Notes: a model not told the origin generated them from the sequence alone. A stretch of DNA of 64,000 bases from Streptomyces viridochromogenes DSM 40736 (GCF_000158955.1 NZ_GG657757.1:437164-501163); one strand, 5' to 3'; positions 32,256-41,747 are shown, numbered from the stretch's first letter. Numbers and translations: made by a program.

Positions 32256-32262
32256 CCCGTCG

Positions 32263-32290
32263 GGCGGGAGCGCCCCGGTGTGCTCCCGCC
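32263..32290 (+). terminator. Hairpin terminator after permease
   Basis: GGCGGGAGC (32263-32271) pairs perfectly with GCTCCCGCC (32282-32290) across a ten-base loop, eight bases after the permease stop. Confidence 0.55.
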
Positions 32291-32423
32291 GTACGGCACG
32301 TTCCAAGTCGGTCTCGGACGCACTGGGCGAGACCGGATGAGGGGAGACTCCGGACGCCGGGCGGCATACTGATCTTGCGGTACGTGATGATCAGGCCGAC
32401 CGTCGGAGAGGGGATGACGGGAC

Positions 32424-32882
32424 GTGACCACCGAAGGAACGGGCAGCGGGCGGGAGACGCCCGACGAGCAGGACGGCACTTCCCCGGTCCCGGACGAGGT
32501 GTGGCTGAAGTTCCTCACGGACACCGAGTACGCCATAAGCGCCTCCGCCCCGAAGGAACCCTCCGCGCGGGAGCGGGCGGCGGGACGCCGGCCCCAGCCG
32601 TCGCACGCCGTCGGTGACCTGTGGCAACCGGAGGAGCCGTGGGTCCGGGCGTCCTGGCGGGATCTGGACCGGCGTGCCAAGGCCCGGCGCGTGGGACGGG
32701 TCGCCGCCACCGCCGCGGCCGTCGCCCTGGCCCTGGGCGCCTGGTCCCAGCTGTCCACCGGCGCGGGCACCGGCGAGAGGCCGGGAACAGGCACCGTACG
32801 GCAGGTGGAAGGGGCGACCGCGAGAACACCCGCGGCCACTCCCCTCCCGTCCGGAGCGCCGTTCCCGGAACCGTCCAGGTAG
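32424..32882 (+). CDS. Hypothetical single-pass membrane protein
   Basis: The 152-residue protein starts at a GTG with GAGGGGATGACGGGAC upstream. It has an acidic N-terminal segment containing DEVWLKFLTDTEYAI, a Pro-rich linker with WQPEEPWVRASWRDLDRRAK, one transmembrane helix at about 95-112, and a short Thr/Pro/Gly-rich exterior tail. I have no family name for it, though this layout is common in Streptomyces hypothetical proteins. It precedes the cation/proton antiporter genes by 128 bases, with no sign of coupling. Confidence 0.65.
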   Translation: MTTEGTGSGRETPDEQDGTSPVPDEVWLKFLTDTEYAISASAPKEPSARERAAGRRPQPSHAVGDLWQPEEPWVRASWRDLDRRAKARRVGRVAATAAAVALALGAWSQLSTGAGTGERPGTGTVRQVEGATARTPAATPLPSGAPFPEPSR

Positions 32883-33010
32883 CGCAACACGGGCGGGTGC
32901 GGTCCCACCCGGCCGCCTAGGATGAGCGCACAGGCCGGATCTGGGCCGTTTCGTCCGGGCGCGGCCCCCGCAGGCGCACAGCAACGCTCACGCCGACGGA
33001 AGGGGGACAG

Positions 33011-33496
33011 ATGAGCGCGCCACGCCTCAGCAGTACGCCGTTGCCGGGCATAGGTGTCCGCTACGACCTGACGACACGGGACAGCCGCCGCCTGTCCGTG
33101 GTCGCCCACCGCGACGGCCACCGGACGATCAGCGCCTACCGCGAGGACGACCCCGACGCCTGTGACCTCTCGGTACGCCTCACGGCGGAGGAGACGGCCA
33201 CACTCATCGACGCGCTGATGCCCGCCCACCACACGCCGAACCTGCTGTCCACCACCGACCTCGGGCTCGTCGCCGAGCGGATCGAACTGCCCGGCGCCTC
33301 GCACTGGAACGGCCGGCTGCTGGGGGAGTCCCGGATCCGCACCGACACCGGCGCGTCCATCGTGGCGGTGCTGCGCCGGGCCGAGGCGATCCCCTCCCCC
33401 GCACCGGACCTCCGGCTCGCCGGCGGCGACACCCTCATCGTCATCGGAACCCGCGAGGGCGTGGAGGCGGCCGCCGCGATACTGGGGCGGGAGTGA
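33011..33496 (+). CDS. Cation:proton antiporter regulatory subunit (KhtT-like, TrkA_C)
   Basis: The 161-residue protein has an N-terminal KhtT-like part (TPLPGIGVRYDLTTRDSRRL) and a C-terminal TrkA_C/RCK_C domain at about 75-160 (AERIELPGASHWNGRLLGES, then LAGGDTLIVIGTREGVEAAA). RCK_C domains bind small ligands, including c-di-AMP in Bacillus KhtT, and gate the transporter. The ATG follows a GGAAGGGGG-type site. The antiporter gene begins seven bases after its stop, so the pair forms one complex. Confidence 0.9.
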   Translation: MSAPRLSSTPLPGIGVRYDLTTRDSRRLSVVAHRDGHRTISAYREDDPDACDLSVRLTAEETATLIDALMPAHHTPNLLSTTDLGLVAERIELPGASHWNGRLLGESRIRTDTGASIVAVLRRAEAIPSPAPDLRLAGGDTLIVIGTREGVEAAAAILGRE

Positions 33497-33502
33497 CCCG
33501 CC

Positions 33503-34756
33503 ATGCACTCCTCCGCCGTCTTCCTGATCGAGTTCGGCTGCCTCATCCTCACCCTCGGCCTGCTCGGCCGCCTCGCCGGGCGCTTCCACTTCTCGCCGAT
33601 CCCCCTCTACCTGCTGGCCGGGCTCGCGTTCGGCAAGGGCGGACTGCTGCCGCTGGGCGCCAGCGAGGACTTCGTGGCCGTCGGCGCCGAGATCGGCGTC
33701 ATCCTGCTGCTGCTCATGCTGGGCCTGGAGTACACGGCCGCCGACCTCGTCTCCAACCTCAGGACCCACTACCCGGCCGGGCTCGTCGACGCGTTCCTCA
33801 ACGCCCTGCCCGGTGCGGCCCTGGCCCTGCTGCTCGGCTGGGGGCCGGTCGCCGCCGTGGTGCTGGCCGGTGTCACCTGGGTCTCCTCCTCCGGCGTCAT
33901 CGCCAAGGTCCTGGGCGACCTGGGGCGGCTCGGCAACCGCGAGACGCCCGTCATCCTGAGCATCCTGGTCCTCGAGGACCTCTCCATGGCGGTCTACCTG
34001 CCCATCGTCACGGCCCTGTTGGCCGGGGCGGGCCTGGCCGCGGGCGGTGTCACGCTGGCGATCGCCCTGGGCGTGGCCACGCTCGTGCTCGTCCTCGCGG
34101 TGCGCTTCGGCCGCCACGTCTCCCGTTTCGTCTCCAGTGACGACCCCGAGAAGCTGCTGCTGGTGGTGCTCGGCGTCACCCTGGTGGTCGCCGGGCTCGC
34201 GCAGCAGCTCCAGGTGTCCGCCGCGGTGGGCGCCTTCCTGGTCGGCATCGCACTGTCCGGTGAGGTCGCCGAGGGTGCGACGAGCCTGCTCGCGCCGTTG
34301 CGGGACCTGTTCGCCGCGGTGTTCTTCGTCTTCTTCGGCCTGCACACCGACCCGGCCAGCATCCCGCCCGTCCTGGTGCCCGCCCTCGCCCTGGCGGCCG
34401 TCACCACCGCGACGAAGATCGCCACCGGTTACTGGGCAGCGCGCCGCGCCGGTTTCGGGCCCAAGGGCCGCTGGCGTGCCGGCGGCGCACTCGTGGCCCG
34501 GGGCGAGTTCTCCATCGTCATCGCCGGACTGGCCGTCACGTCCGGCATCGACCCCGCCCTCGGCCCCCTCGCCACGGCCTACGTCCTCATCCTGGTCCTC
34601 CTCGGCCCCCTGACCGCCCGCTACACAGAGCCCCTGGCCGCGCGCCTGAGCGGCCGGTTGCGCCGGAGGAGCACCGCGTCCCCCGCAGAGCAGGCGTCCG
34701 CTCCGCCCGGCGCCCACAAGGCCATCGAGGGCCAGGACACGGTCGGCCGCACCTGA
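33503..34756 (+). CDS. CPA2 cation:proton antiporter (KhtU-like)
   Basis: The 417-residue protein has about twelve membrane helices and CPA2 signatures: GLLGRLAGRFHFSPIPLYLL near the start, LLLMLGLEYT, and VSSSGVIAKVLGDLGRL, whose region contains the ion-site residues, then ARGEFSIVIAGLAV near the end. With the upstream RCK_C subunit it forms a K+/H+-type exporter. No NAD-binding TrkA_N domain is attached. Ion selectivity is inferred from KhtTU homology in organisation. Confidence 0.9.
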   Translation: MHSSAVFLIEFGCLILTLGLLGRLAGRFHFSPIPLYLLAGLAFGKGGLLPLGASEDFVAVGAEIGVILLLLMLGLEYTAADLVSNLRTHYPAGLVDAFLNALPGAALALLLGWGPVAAVVLAGVTWVSSSGVIAKVLGDLGRLGNRETPVILSILVLEDLSMAVYLPIVTALLAGAGLAAGGVTLAIALGVATLVLVLAVRFGRHVSRFVSSDDPEKLLLVVLGVTLVVAGLAQQLQVSAAVGAFLVGIALSGEVAEGATSLLAPLRDLFAAVFFVFFGLHTDPASIPPVLVPALALAAVTTATKIATGYWAARRAGFGPKGRWRAGGALVARGEFSIVIAGLAVTSGIDPALGPLATAYVLILVLLGPLTARYTEPLAARLSGRLRRRSTASPAEQASAPPGAHKAIEGQDTVGRT

Positions 34757-34863
34757 TCGTGTGACAGGGACGGTGCGGCCGTCGACCCGTCGGCTTCCGC
34801 CGGGTGGGCCCCCGCCTCGGCGGCACGCCGTGCAGCCCTCAGGCCCTCAGGCCGTCGTCCGGT

Positions 34864-35445
34864 TCACCCCGTCTTCCAGCCCCGGCGCGTGTCGATCCGC
34901 TCCCACTCCGCGTCCCACTGCGCCATCCGCCGCCGGTCCAGGGACAGCCGGGTCAGCCAGACGGCCCCCAGCACCACACCGCCCGCGAAGACCCCGGCCA
35001 GCCCGCCGCCCACGGCCGTGTGCAGCCACGCCTCGACGTCGCTCACCGGTGGAGCGGTGATGTCACCACTCCGGTTCACCCACACGGGGGTGGTGCTCCC
35101 GGCCGGAGCCCGGGCCGGCACCCGCGCCTGCTCCCTGTGCGTCGTGCCGTCAGGCGCGGTCCACCGCACCTTGCCCCACACCCGGTGGTCACCCGCCGAC
35201 CGGGCCATGGACGGTCCGGGCGCGTCCTCGACGACGACCGCCGCGACCTGACGGCGCTCGGCCCGCTGGCGTTCGACGGCCGTCTCGACCGCACCCGCCG
35301 CCAGCAGCCCGGCGAGCACTCCGCCCACCAGGGCCAGCACCCAGCCGGCGAGCACGACCCACGCCTCGACGACGTCCACGCGCCGTTTGAGCGCGTTGTG
35401 CCGCCACCGCCACCCGCGCACGGTCACACGCTCTGACGTTCTCAT
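34864..35445 (-). CDS. Rv1733c-like two-helix membrane protein
   Basis: The 193-residue protein has two membrane helices (about 25-48 and 138-160) flanking an extracytoplasmic domain with GKVRWTAPDGTTHREQARVP and GSTTPVWVNRSGDIT. The pattern is that of the Rv1733c family; Rv1733c is a DosR-regulon antigen, and Streptomyces carry many paralogs. The ATG at 35445 has GAGGGGGTG upstream. I see no stress-island box in its short upstream region. Function unknown. Confidence 0.8.
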   Translation of the reverse strand: MRTSERVTVRGWRWRHNALKRRVDVVEAWVVLAGWVLALVGGVLAGLLAAGAVETAVERQRAERRQVAAVVVEDAPGPSMARSAGDHRVWGKVRWTAPDGTTHREQARVPARAPAGSTTPVWVNRSGDITAPPVSDVEAWLHTAVGGGLAGVFAGGVVLGAVWLTRLSLDRRRMAQWDAEWERIDTRRGWKTG

Positions 35446-35514
35446 CGGCCGACACCCCCTCGTGAGCACCGGCGCCACCCTTCCAGTGTGCGCCCGGCAC
35501 CCCGGGCGGGCCTG

Positions 35515-36615
35515 TCAGCCGGGAGACGGGGCGATCCGTACCCGGTCGCTCTCTCCTTCGGAGAGGAAGGACGCCAGCGCCCACCCCTCTTCGGCGACAT
35601 CCGCCCGCTCGGTCCGGGAGAGGCGACGCAGCGGGGTGACCAGGACGGTGTCCGCCTGGACGGTCCAGGTCGCGGCGACCCGCCCGTCGACCAGGACGAC
35701 GCGGGCGCCCTGGACCGACAGCCCGCGATGGGCGTCGTCGATGATCCGGCTCCGGTCGTGGTAGCCGAGCACGGCGTTGTCGAAGGCCGGGAGGAAGCGC
35801 ACCGGGGCGGGGCTGTCGGTGTCGGGGCGCGGAGCGTCGGGGAGGTCCAGGAGTTCCCGGCCGCGGTCGTCCCGGAAGGCGACCAGTTCCTCGCGCAGCG
35901 CGGCGATCGCGGCGGGCAGTCCGGCCAGTCCGCACCAGGCGCGCAGGTCGGCCGAGGCGGCGGGTCCGAACGCCGCCAGGTAGCGCCGCAGCAGCATCTG
36001 CCCCACGGGGTCGGAGCCGTCCGGTTCCGGCGGGTCGATCTCGCGCCCCAGCCAGGACGAGATCAGCGCGTAGCGCGCTCCCGCCGTCGTACGCCACACC
36101 CCGCGTGGTGGCAACTGCGCCGTCGGGAGCAGAGCGGCGACCAGCATCTCACCCAGGGGCCTCGGCCCCGCCGCCGGCCAGCGACCGGTGACGGCGCGGG
36201 CGAGCTCGCCCATCGAGCGGGGCTCCCCGTCGGCCATGACCTCCCGGCCCGCCACGGCGAGCTCGCCGAGGTCCACCTCCGCGAGCTCGCGGCGGTAGGT
36301 CCCGAGCACCCGCTGACGCAGCATGCCGTCGTGACGCGCCCGCCAGGCCAGGGCGTCCGCGGCGGTGACGAGGTGGACGGTGCGGCGCATGAGGTGGGTC
36401 CGCACCACGCTCCGCCCGGTCAGCAGATCCGACAGCCCGGCCGGCTCGAACGCCCGCAGCCTCGACCAGAGCCCCACGAAAGGTTCCTGCGGTTCCTGCG
36501 CCTGGAGACCGCCCAGGTGCCCGACCGCGTCCAGCACCGGCAAGTCGGCACGGTCGAGGAGCAACTGCCGTGCGAGAGCGGCGCGGTTGAGCGCCCGGGC
36601 GTCGAGAACGGTCAT
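35515..36615 (-). CDS. Winged helix DNA-binding domain protein (HTH_42/AlkX-like)
   Basis: The 366-residue protein fits the HTH_42 family: VGHLGGLQAQEPQEPFVGLW near the start, LMRRTVHLVTAADALAWRAR, GPASADLRAW and RFLPAFDNAVLGYHDRSRII. Relatives include YcaQ/AlkX DNA glycosylases acting on interstrand crosslinks, but many members are uncharacterised and I do not claim the QxQ catalytic motif of YcaQ. It stands alone; its start is at the first ATG. Confidence 0.8.
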   Translation of the reverse strand: MTVLDARALNRAALARQLLLDRADLPVLDAVGHLGGLQAQEPQEPFVGLWSRLRAFEPAGLSDLLTGRSVVRTHLMRRTVHLVTAADALAWRARHDGMLRQRVLGTYRRELAEVDLGELAVAGREVMADGEPRSMGELARAVTGRWPAAGPRPLGEMLVAALLPTAQLPPRGVWRTTAGARYALISSWLGREIDPPEPDGSDPVGQMLLRRYLAAFGPAASADLRAWCGLAGLPAAIAALREELVAFRDDRGRELLDLPDAPRPDTDSPAPVRFLPAFDNAVLGYHDRSRIIDDAHRGLSVQGARVVLVDGRVAATWTVQADTVLVTPLRRLSRTERADVAEEGWALASFLSEGESDRVRIAPSPG

Positions 36616-36766
36616 CGCAGCACCTCGGCCTTCGAGTCGTGAGCCGACCCGTGGTTCGAGAGGTCCGGGCGGCTTGCCCGATCACCGTCGCAGGAGTTGC
36701 GGTCAGGTCGTGACCGCAACCCGCGTCACCACGGGTGAGCCACCGGCCGGTGAAACCGCGCACCTC

Positions 36767-37894
36767 TCACCGGCGTTGCCATTCTTCCGCGAGGAGCTGA
36801 TACGAGCGCACCCGGTCGTCGTGGTCGTGGGTGATGGTCGTGATGAGGAGCTCGTCGGCGCCGGTGGCCTCCCGCAGTTGTTCCAGCTGGTCGGCGACGC
36901 GCCCCGGCGAGCCCACGAACTGGGTGTCGACACGGTCGGCGACCAGGGCTCGGTCCTCCTCCGTCCAGGCCTGAGCACGGGCCTCCTCGGGGGTGGGGAA
37001 GGGGATCGCGCCCTCGGCGGTGCGGATGCTGCGGACCCAGGGGGCGTAACCGGTGGCCAGTTCGCGGGCGGTCTCGTCGTCCTCGGCGACGACGACGTCG
37101 GCGGAGACGCTGACACGGGGCTTGTCGAGGTGGTCGGAGGGCTGGAACGCGGCCCGGTAGCCCTCGGCCGCCTCCAGCACGGTGGCCGGGCTGACGTGGT
37201 AGTTGGCGGCGAAGGGCAGACCGTTGCGGCCGGCGACGTCGGCGCTCTCCCCGCCGCTGCTGCCGAGGATCCACACCTGCACGTCGGCGCCCTCACCGGG
37301 GACGGCGTGCGCCTCCAGGCCGTCCGCCGAGCGGTAGTCGCCGCGCAGCAGCGCAAGGATGTCGCCGACCTGTTCGCCGTAGTCCTGGTGGGTGGCGCCG
37401 GGCTGCTGCAACAGCTCCCGCTGCAGCCTGAGGCGGGGTGAGCCCCGCAGGTGGTCGAACGAGAACCGGGGCGGGATCTTCAGGCCGTTGGGGGTGTGCC
37501 CGTCGACGACGGGGGTGGTGGTGGGGCGGGGCTGCGCGGTCTGTCCGGGCGGGCGGCCGCCGGAGCGGCCGAGGCCCAGGTCGAGTCGTCCGGGGTGCAG
37601 GGCGTCGATCAGCCCGAACTCCTCGACGGTGGACAGGGCCGTGCGGTGGCCGAGTTGTACGGCTCCGGACCCGATCCTGATCGTGGAGGTCGCGGAGGCG
37701 GTCAGGGCCAGGAGGACAGCGGGCGAGGTCCCGGCCACGCCCGGGTTGAGGTGGTGCTCGGCGAACCAGTAGCGGCTGTAGCCGAACCGCTCGGTGTGGC
37801 GCGCGAGGTCGATGGTGCGGTGCAGGGCCTCGGCGGCGGTCGAGCCGGACGGGACCGGGACGAGGTCGAGGACTCCGAGCGGGATGCCGGACAT
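36767..37894 (-). CDS. Luciferase-like (LLM) flavin-dependent monooxygenase
   Basis: The 375-residue protein is a bacterial luciferase-fold oxidoreductase of the MsnO8-like subgroup (PLGVLDLVPVPSGSTAAEAL, then RYWFAEHHLNPG, IRIGSGAVQLGHRTAL and LDLGLGRSGG). It uses reduced FMN or F420; the cofactor is not decided by sequence alone. The ATG at 37892-37894 has GAGGAGC nine bases upstream. It lies downstream of the ABC transporter operon in the same direction, separated by a MITE-like element, so it may once have been linked to sulfur-compound oxidation there. Confidence 0.87.
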   Translation of the reverse strand: MSGIPLGVLDLVPVPSGSTAAEALHRTIDLARHTERFGYSRYWFAEHHLNPGVAGTSPAVLLALTASATSTIRIGSGAVQLGHRTALSTVEEFGLIDALHPGRLDLGLGRSGGRPPGQTAQPRPTTTPVVDGHTPNGLKIPPRFSFDHLRGSPRLRLQRELLQQPGATHQDYGEQVGDILALLRGDYRSADGLEAHAVPGEGADVQVWILGSSGGESADVAGRNGLPFAANYHVSPATVLEAAEGYRAAFQPSDHLDKPRVSVSADVVVAEDDETARELATGYAPWVRSIRTAEGAIPFPTPEEARAQAWTEEDRALVADRVDTQFVGSPGRVADQLEQLREATGADELLITTITHDHDDRVRSYQLLAEEWQRR

Positions 37895-37944
37895 GGTCGG
37901 GTGCTCCTCAGCAGGCAGGCGACGGGAGGGTTCCGGGCGGAGGG

Positions 37945-38081
37945 CTAGTGCCCCGACAGGCGACGTTCGCCCCGGCGCGACGCCCGGCACGCTCCCCCGA
38001 GATCTTCGAGCAGGGGGCACGCCGGGAGCACGCACCGGACGCCGCTCCTTGACGGGCAAACGTTGCCTGCCGCGGCACTAG
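37945..38081. mobile_element. 137-bp MITE-like element with 28-bp inverted ends
   Basis: The left end (CTAGTGCCCCGACAGGCGAC..., 37945-37972) and the inverted right end (38054-38081) match at 24 of 28 positions, and each terminus is CTAG, which may include the target duplication. The interior has no coding potential and holds smaller dyads (CCCCCGAGATCTTCGAGCAGG). The size, long terminal inverted repeats and absence of a gene fit a non-autonomous transposable element. Its right terminus supplies the stop codon (38078-38080) of the binding-protein gene. A transcriptional hairpin is the alternative reading. Confidence 0.6.
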
Positions 38082-39061
38082 CTGCCGGTCTTCGGCAGAC
38101 CGGGCGGGTTGATCTCCGACTTCTTCACGGCCTCGTCGGACAGGCCCCAGCGCCCGAGGACCTTCGCGTACGTCCCGTTCTCGATGACGTGGTCGAGTGC
38201 GTCGGCGAGCGGCTTCGCCAGTCCGCTGTCCTTCTTGGTGGTGGCCGCGATGAGGCCCTGGAGGTGGGCGCCGGCGCCGGAGTAGGTGCCGACGACCTCC
38301 GTCTTCCCGGTGGTGGCCGCGTGGTAGGCGGCGGTCGGATTGGGACCGAGGTAGAGGTCGATCCGGCCGGACTGGAGGGCGAGGTAGGTGTCGCTGTCGT
38401 TCTGGTAGTACTTGATGTCGACCGGCTTCCGGCCGGCCTTCTCGTTCTCCCTGGACCACTCGATCAGCAGCTTCTCCTGGTTGGTGCCGCTGCCCACGGC
38501 GACGGTCCGGCCCGCCACGTCCTCCGGTCCGGTGACCTTCAGGCCGCTGCCCTTCTTCGCCTCGAACGCCAGGTTGTCCTCGCGGTAGGTGGCGAAGTCG
38601 TACTTCTCCTTGCGTTCCTCGGTCACGGTGATGTTGCTGAGGCCGGCGTCGTACTTGGCGCTGTCGAGGCCGACGAAGATGTTCTCCCAGGACACCGTGT
38701 TGATGTGCGGCTTGAGGCCGAGGACGTTCGCGACCAGGTGGGCGAGGTCGGGTTCGACGCCGATGACGGTCTTGTTGTCGGTGGCGTAGAAGGTCAGCGG
38801 TGCGGCGGAGCCGGACGAGGCGACGAGTTCCAGCGTGCCTCTCCTGCGGATCTTCGCGGGTACTTCGGCGGCTATGGACTCGACCTTGCCGGTGGTGACG
38901 CGGTTCTGGTCGGGACTGATGTTGATCTTCGCTTTGCCGCCGGTGGTGGCCGCGACGTCGGTGGTGCCGCCGTCGGTGGGGTTGGCGCAGGCGGCGAGGA
39001 CGAGGGCGCCGACGAGTCCGAGGGCGGCCGCGGTGGTGCGGCGGGCGACGAGGGTGGCCAC
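38078..39061 (-). CDS. ABC transporter substrate-binding lipoprotein (family 3)
   Basis: The 327-residue protein has a lipoprotein signal (ALGLVGALVLAAC, lipid on the Cys) and a type II periplasmic-binding fold of the polar amino-acid group (GVEPDLAHLVANVLGL, FVGLDSAKYDAGLSNITVTE, VAVGSGTNQEKLLIEW, HVIENGTYAKVLGRWGL). The GTG start follows AAGGAG by about seven bases. It is the last gene of the transporter operon. The binding partner is a small amino-acid-like molecule, perhaps cystine or a substituted cysteine given the neighbours. Its stop codon falls inside the MITE-like end, so the C-terminus could be altered by insertion. Confidence 0.9.
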   Translation of the reverse strand: MATLVARRTTAAALGLVGALVLAACANPTDGGTTDVAATTGGKAKINISPDQNRVTTGKVESIAAEVPAKIRRRGTLELVASSGSAAPLTFYATDNKTVIGVEPDLAHLVANVLGLKPHINTVSWENIFVGLDSAKYDAGLSNITVTEERKEKYDFATYREDNLAFEAKKGSGLKVTGPEDVAGRTVAVGSGTNQEKLLIEWSRENEKAGRKPVDIKYYQNDSDTYLALQSGRIDLYLGPNPTAAYHAATTGKTEVVGTYSGAGAHLQGLIAATTKKDSGLAKPLADALDHVIENGTYAKVLGRWGLSDEAVKKSEINPPGLPKTGS

Positions 39062-39096
39062 GGTGGTGCTCCTTGCGCAGGGGAAGAGGGGGATGG

Positions 39097-39861
39097 TCAG
39101 AGGACCTTGGAGAGGAAGGCGCGGGTGCGCTCGTGCTGTGGGGCGTCGAGTACGGCGGCGGGCGGGCCCTGTTCCACGACGACACCGTCGTCCATGAACA
39201 CCACGGTGTCGGCGACCTCGCGGGCGAAGCCGATCTCGTGGGTCACGACGATCATGGTGGTGCCGGTACTGGCCAGGTCCTTGATGACGTCGAGGACTTC
39301 GCCGACCAGTTCCGGGTCGAGGGCCGAGGTGGGTTCGTCGAAGAGCAGCACCTTGGGTTCGAGGGCGAGTGCGCGGGCGATGGCGACGCGCTGCTGCTGG
39401 CCGCCGGACAACTGCCGGGGGTAGGCGGCGGCCTTGTCCGCGAGCCCGACCCGCTCCAGCAGCCGGCGGGCGGTGTCCTCGGCCTCGTTGCGCGGGCGGC
39501 GCAGCGCGGAGACGGGAGCCTCGACGAGGTTCTCCAGTACGGTCAGGTGCGGGAAGAGGTTGAAGTTCTGGAAGACGAACCCGATGTTGGTCCGCTGTTT
39601 CAGAACGTCCTTCTCCTTCAGCTCGTGCAGCTTGTCGCCGGAGCGGCGGTAGCCGACGAGTTCACCGTCGATGCTGATCCAGCCGGCGTTGACCTTCTCC
39701 AGGTGGTTGATGGTGCGCAGCAGCGTGGACTTGCCGGAGCCGGACGGGCCGAGGATCACGGTGACCTCGCCCGCGCGGACCTCCAGGTCGACACCGCGCA
39801 GCACCTCCAGGGCGCCGAAGCTCTTGTGGACGCCGTGGACGTCGACCATGACGGCACTCAT
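39097..39861 (-). CDS. Amino-acid-type ABC transporter ATPase
   Basis: The 254-residue ATPase has Walker [11 protein letters not shown]-loop [11 protein letters not shown], signature [15 protein letters not shown], Walker [15 protein letters not shown] and switch THEIGFA. It is the GlnQ/HisP/TcyC type. It overlaps the upstream permease gene by four bases (ATGA), and the binding-protein gene follows after 35 bases. A short insertion, [20 protein letters not shown], is typical for this branch. It energises uptake by the permeases at 39858 and perhaps 43916. Confidence 0.94.
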   Translation of the reverse strand: MSAVMVDVHGVHKSFGALEVLRGVDLEVRAGEVTVILGPSGSGKSTLLRTINHLEKVNAGWISIDGELVGYRRSGDKLHELKEKDVLKQRTNIGFVFQNFNLFPHLTVLENLVEAPVSALRRPRNEAEDTARRLLERVGLADKAAAYPRQLSGGQQQRVAIARALALEPKVLLFDEPTSALDPELVGEVLDVIKDLASTGTTMIVVTHEIGFAREVADTVVFMDDGVVVEQGPPAAVLDAPQHERTRAFLSKVL

Positions 39862-40790
39862 GTGCTCTCCTTCGTCACGAAGCGCCGGGCGCGCTGGAGG
39901 GGGGTGGGCGGCGGGGTGCGGTCGGCGCCCCGGGCGTAGCGTCGTTCCACGTAGTACTGGGCCACCGACAGCAGGGAGGTCAGTACGACGTACCAGGCGG
40001 TGGCGACGAGCAGCAGCGGAACGACCCGGCCGTTGCGGCCGTAGATCACCTGCACCTGGTAGAACAGCTCGCCGATGGACATCACGTAGACCACCGAGGT
40101 GCCCTTGAGCAGGCCGATGATCTCGTTGCCGGCGGTGGGCAGGATGGCACGCATGGCCTGCGGCAGCACGATCCGGCGGATCTGCCGCAGCCGGGGGATC
40201 CCCAGCGCGGCGGCTGCCTCCAGCTGTCCGTGGTCGACGGCGAGGACGCCGCCGCGGACGATCTCGGCGGCGTAGGCGGCCTGATGCAGGGTCAGCCCGA
40301 TGACCGCGGCGCCGATGGTGCCGATGAGGGTGTTGCTGTCGACGGACACGAACACCGGGCCGAAGGGGATGCCGAGGCCCAACTCCTCGTACAGGGCGCT
40401 GAGATTGAACCAGAAGACCAGCTGGACGATCATCGGGATGGACCGGAAGATCCAGATGTAGGTCCAGGCGACGGTGGAGAGCACCGGGCTGCGCGAGAGC
40501 CGCATGAAGGCGATCACGGTGCCGAGGAGGAAGCCGAGGACGGTGGCGTAGGCGGTGAGCTGGAGGGTCACCCACACCGCCTGGACGATCGTCTCGGAGA
40601 AGACGTAGTCGCGGAAGACGTTCCACTCCCAGACGGGGTTGGTGGCGAGTCCGTGGACGAACTGGGCGACCAGCACGACCACGGCGGCGCCGGCGGCCCA
40701 CCGGGCGTAGTGGCGGGTGGGCACGATCTTCAGCTCGGCCGGGTCCTCGACCGCTCGGGTGGCCGGTTCCGTGATGGTGTCACTGCTCAT
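39858..40790 (-). CDS. Amino-acid-type ABC transporter permease
   Basis: The 310-residue permease has five or six helices and the HisM-family features [20 protein letters not shown], the EAA loop [20 protein letters not shown] and [16 protein letters not shown]. It starts three bases after the upstream binding-protein stop. An N-terminal extension of about 25 residues precedes the first helix. It is about as long as, and clearly similar to, the permease at 43916-44935, suggesting either a heterodimer or two transporters sharing one ATPase. Confidence 0.93.
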   Translation of the reverse strand: MSSDTITEPATRAVEDPAELKIVPTRHYARWAAGAAVVVLVAQFVHGLATNPVWEWNVFRDYVFSETIVQAVWVTLQLTAYATVLGFLLGTVIAFMRLSRSPVLSTVAWTYIWIFRSIPMIVQLVFWFNLSALYEELGLGIPFGPVFVSVDSNTLIGTIGAAVIGLTLHQAAYAAEIVRGGVLAVDHGQLEAAAALGIPRLRQIRRIVLPQAMRAILPTAGNEIIGLLKGTSVVYVMSIGELFYQVQVIYGRNGRVVPLLLVATAWYVVLTSLLSVAQYYVERRYARGADRTPPPTPLQRARRFVTKEST

Positions 40791-40793
40791 GGG

Positions 40794-41747
40794 TCACCTG
40801 TGCTCGGGCGGATTGATCCGCGAGGTGTCGATCGCGGAGGCGGACGTGCCCCACTTCTCGAGGATCCGGGCGTAGGTGCCGTCCTCGATCAGCTCGTTGA
40901 CGGCGGCCTGGAAGGCCTTGGTGAGCGGGGAACCCTTCCGGAAGGCGAAGCCGACGTCGAGGCGGTGGTACTCGCCGAGGAAGGCGGTCCCGGCCGCGGG
41001 CTGGGCCGCCTGGTAGCGAAGGCCGTTGATGGTCGACATGATCACGTCGATGCGGCCCTGCTGGAGCGCGGTGAGCGTCGCGGCGTTCTCCGAGTAGACC
41101 TTCACCTCGTACGGCTTCTTGCCGGCCTTCGCGCACACGCCCTTCTGCTCGGCGAGGGTGGTCTCGAAGGTGGTGCCGGCGCCGGTGCCGATGGTCAGGC
41201 CGCACAGCTGGGTGAGGTCGGTGACCTTCTTCTTGAGGGTGGTGTCGCCCTTCTTCACGGCGAAGCCCTGGCCGTCGTTGATGTAGGTGACGAAGTCGAC
41301 GGTCTTCAGGCGCTGGGTGGTGACGCCGAAGTTGCCGGTGCCCACGTCGTACTTGCCGCTGCCGAGGGCGGGCAGGATCGTTTCGAAGGAGGCGTCCTGG
41401 CGCACCGCCTTCACGCCGAGGACCTTGGCCACGGCGTCGGCGATGTCGATGTCCTGGCCGGCGGGTGCCTTGCCGGGTCCGTTCGGGTAGTAGGCCCCGG
41501 GCGGGAATCCGACGGAGCTGCCGATCCGGAGCCGGCCCGACCGGCGGACGTCGGCGGGCAGCAGGGCGGCGGCGGAGTCCACCTTGCGGACGGCGGCGAC
41601 CGGGTCGTCGGTGGGCGCGGGCGACTGCGCGGCCGCGCTCGTGGTGCCGGCGGTGCCACCGGAGCCGCAGGCGGTGAGCGCGAGGGCGGGCAGCAACGCG
41701 AGGGCGGCGGCGCTGCGCAGACGGGTTCTGATCATGCGGATGCTCAC
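40794..41747 (-). CDS. ABC transporter substrate-binding lipoprotein (family 3)
   Basis: The 317-residue protein has a lipoprotein signal (LALLPALALTACGSGG) and a family-3 binding fold (GSSVGFPPGAYY, DIDIADAVAKVLGV, DVGTGNFGVTTQRLKTVDFV, ELIEDGTYARILEKWG). It starts at GTG overlapping the GNAT stop (GTGA); GGAGAGG is ten bases upstream. It is paralogous to the one at 38078, so the operon has two binding proteins for one ATPase. The substrate is unproven. Confidence 0.92.
   Translation of the reverse strand: MSIRMIRTRLRSAAALALLPALALTACGSGGTAGTTSAAAQSPAPTDDPVAAVRKVDSAAALLPADVRRSGRLRIGSSVGFPPGAYYPNGPGKAPAGQDIDIADAVAKVLGVKAVRQDASFETILPALGSGKYDVGTGNFGVTTQRLKTVDFVTYINDGQGFAVKKGDTTLKKKVTDLTQLCGLTIGTGAGTTFETTLAEQKGVCAKAGKKPYEVKVYSENAATLTALQQGRIDVIMSTINGLRYQAAQPAAGTAFLGEYHRLDVGFAFRKGSPLTKAFQAAVNELIEDGTYARILEKWGTSASAIDTSRINPPEHR

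Noticed and set aside
32883..33010. c-di-AMP riboswitch before the KhtT-like gene
   Set aside because: KhtT relatives respond to c-di-AMP, but I could not find the conserved ydaO-type core in this 128-bp leader.
32120..34717. 865-codon antisense frame over the antiporter genes
   Set aside because: It is low-complexity Gly/Asp/Gln sequence produced by reverse complement of membrane-protein codons.
36767..37894. Luciferase-like monooxygenase as part of the sulfur operon
   Set aside because: It is co-directional but 184 bases away across a mobile-like element and has its own ribosome site; linkage is possible but not supported enough to claim.
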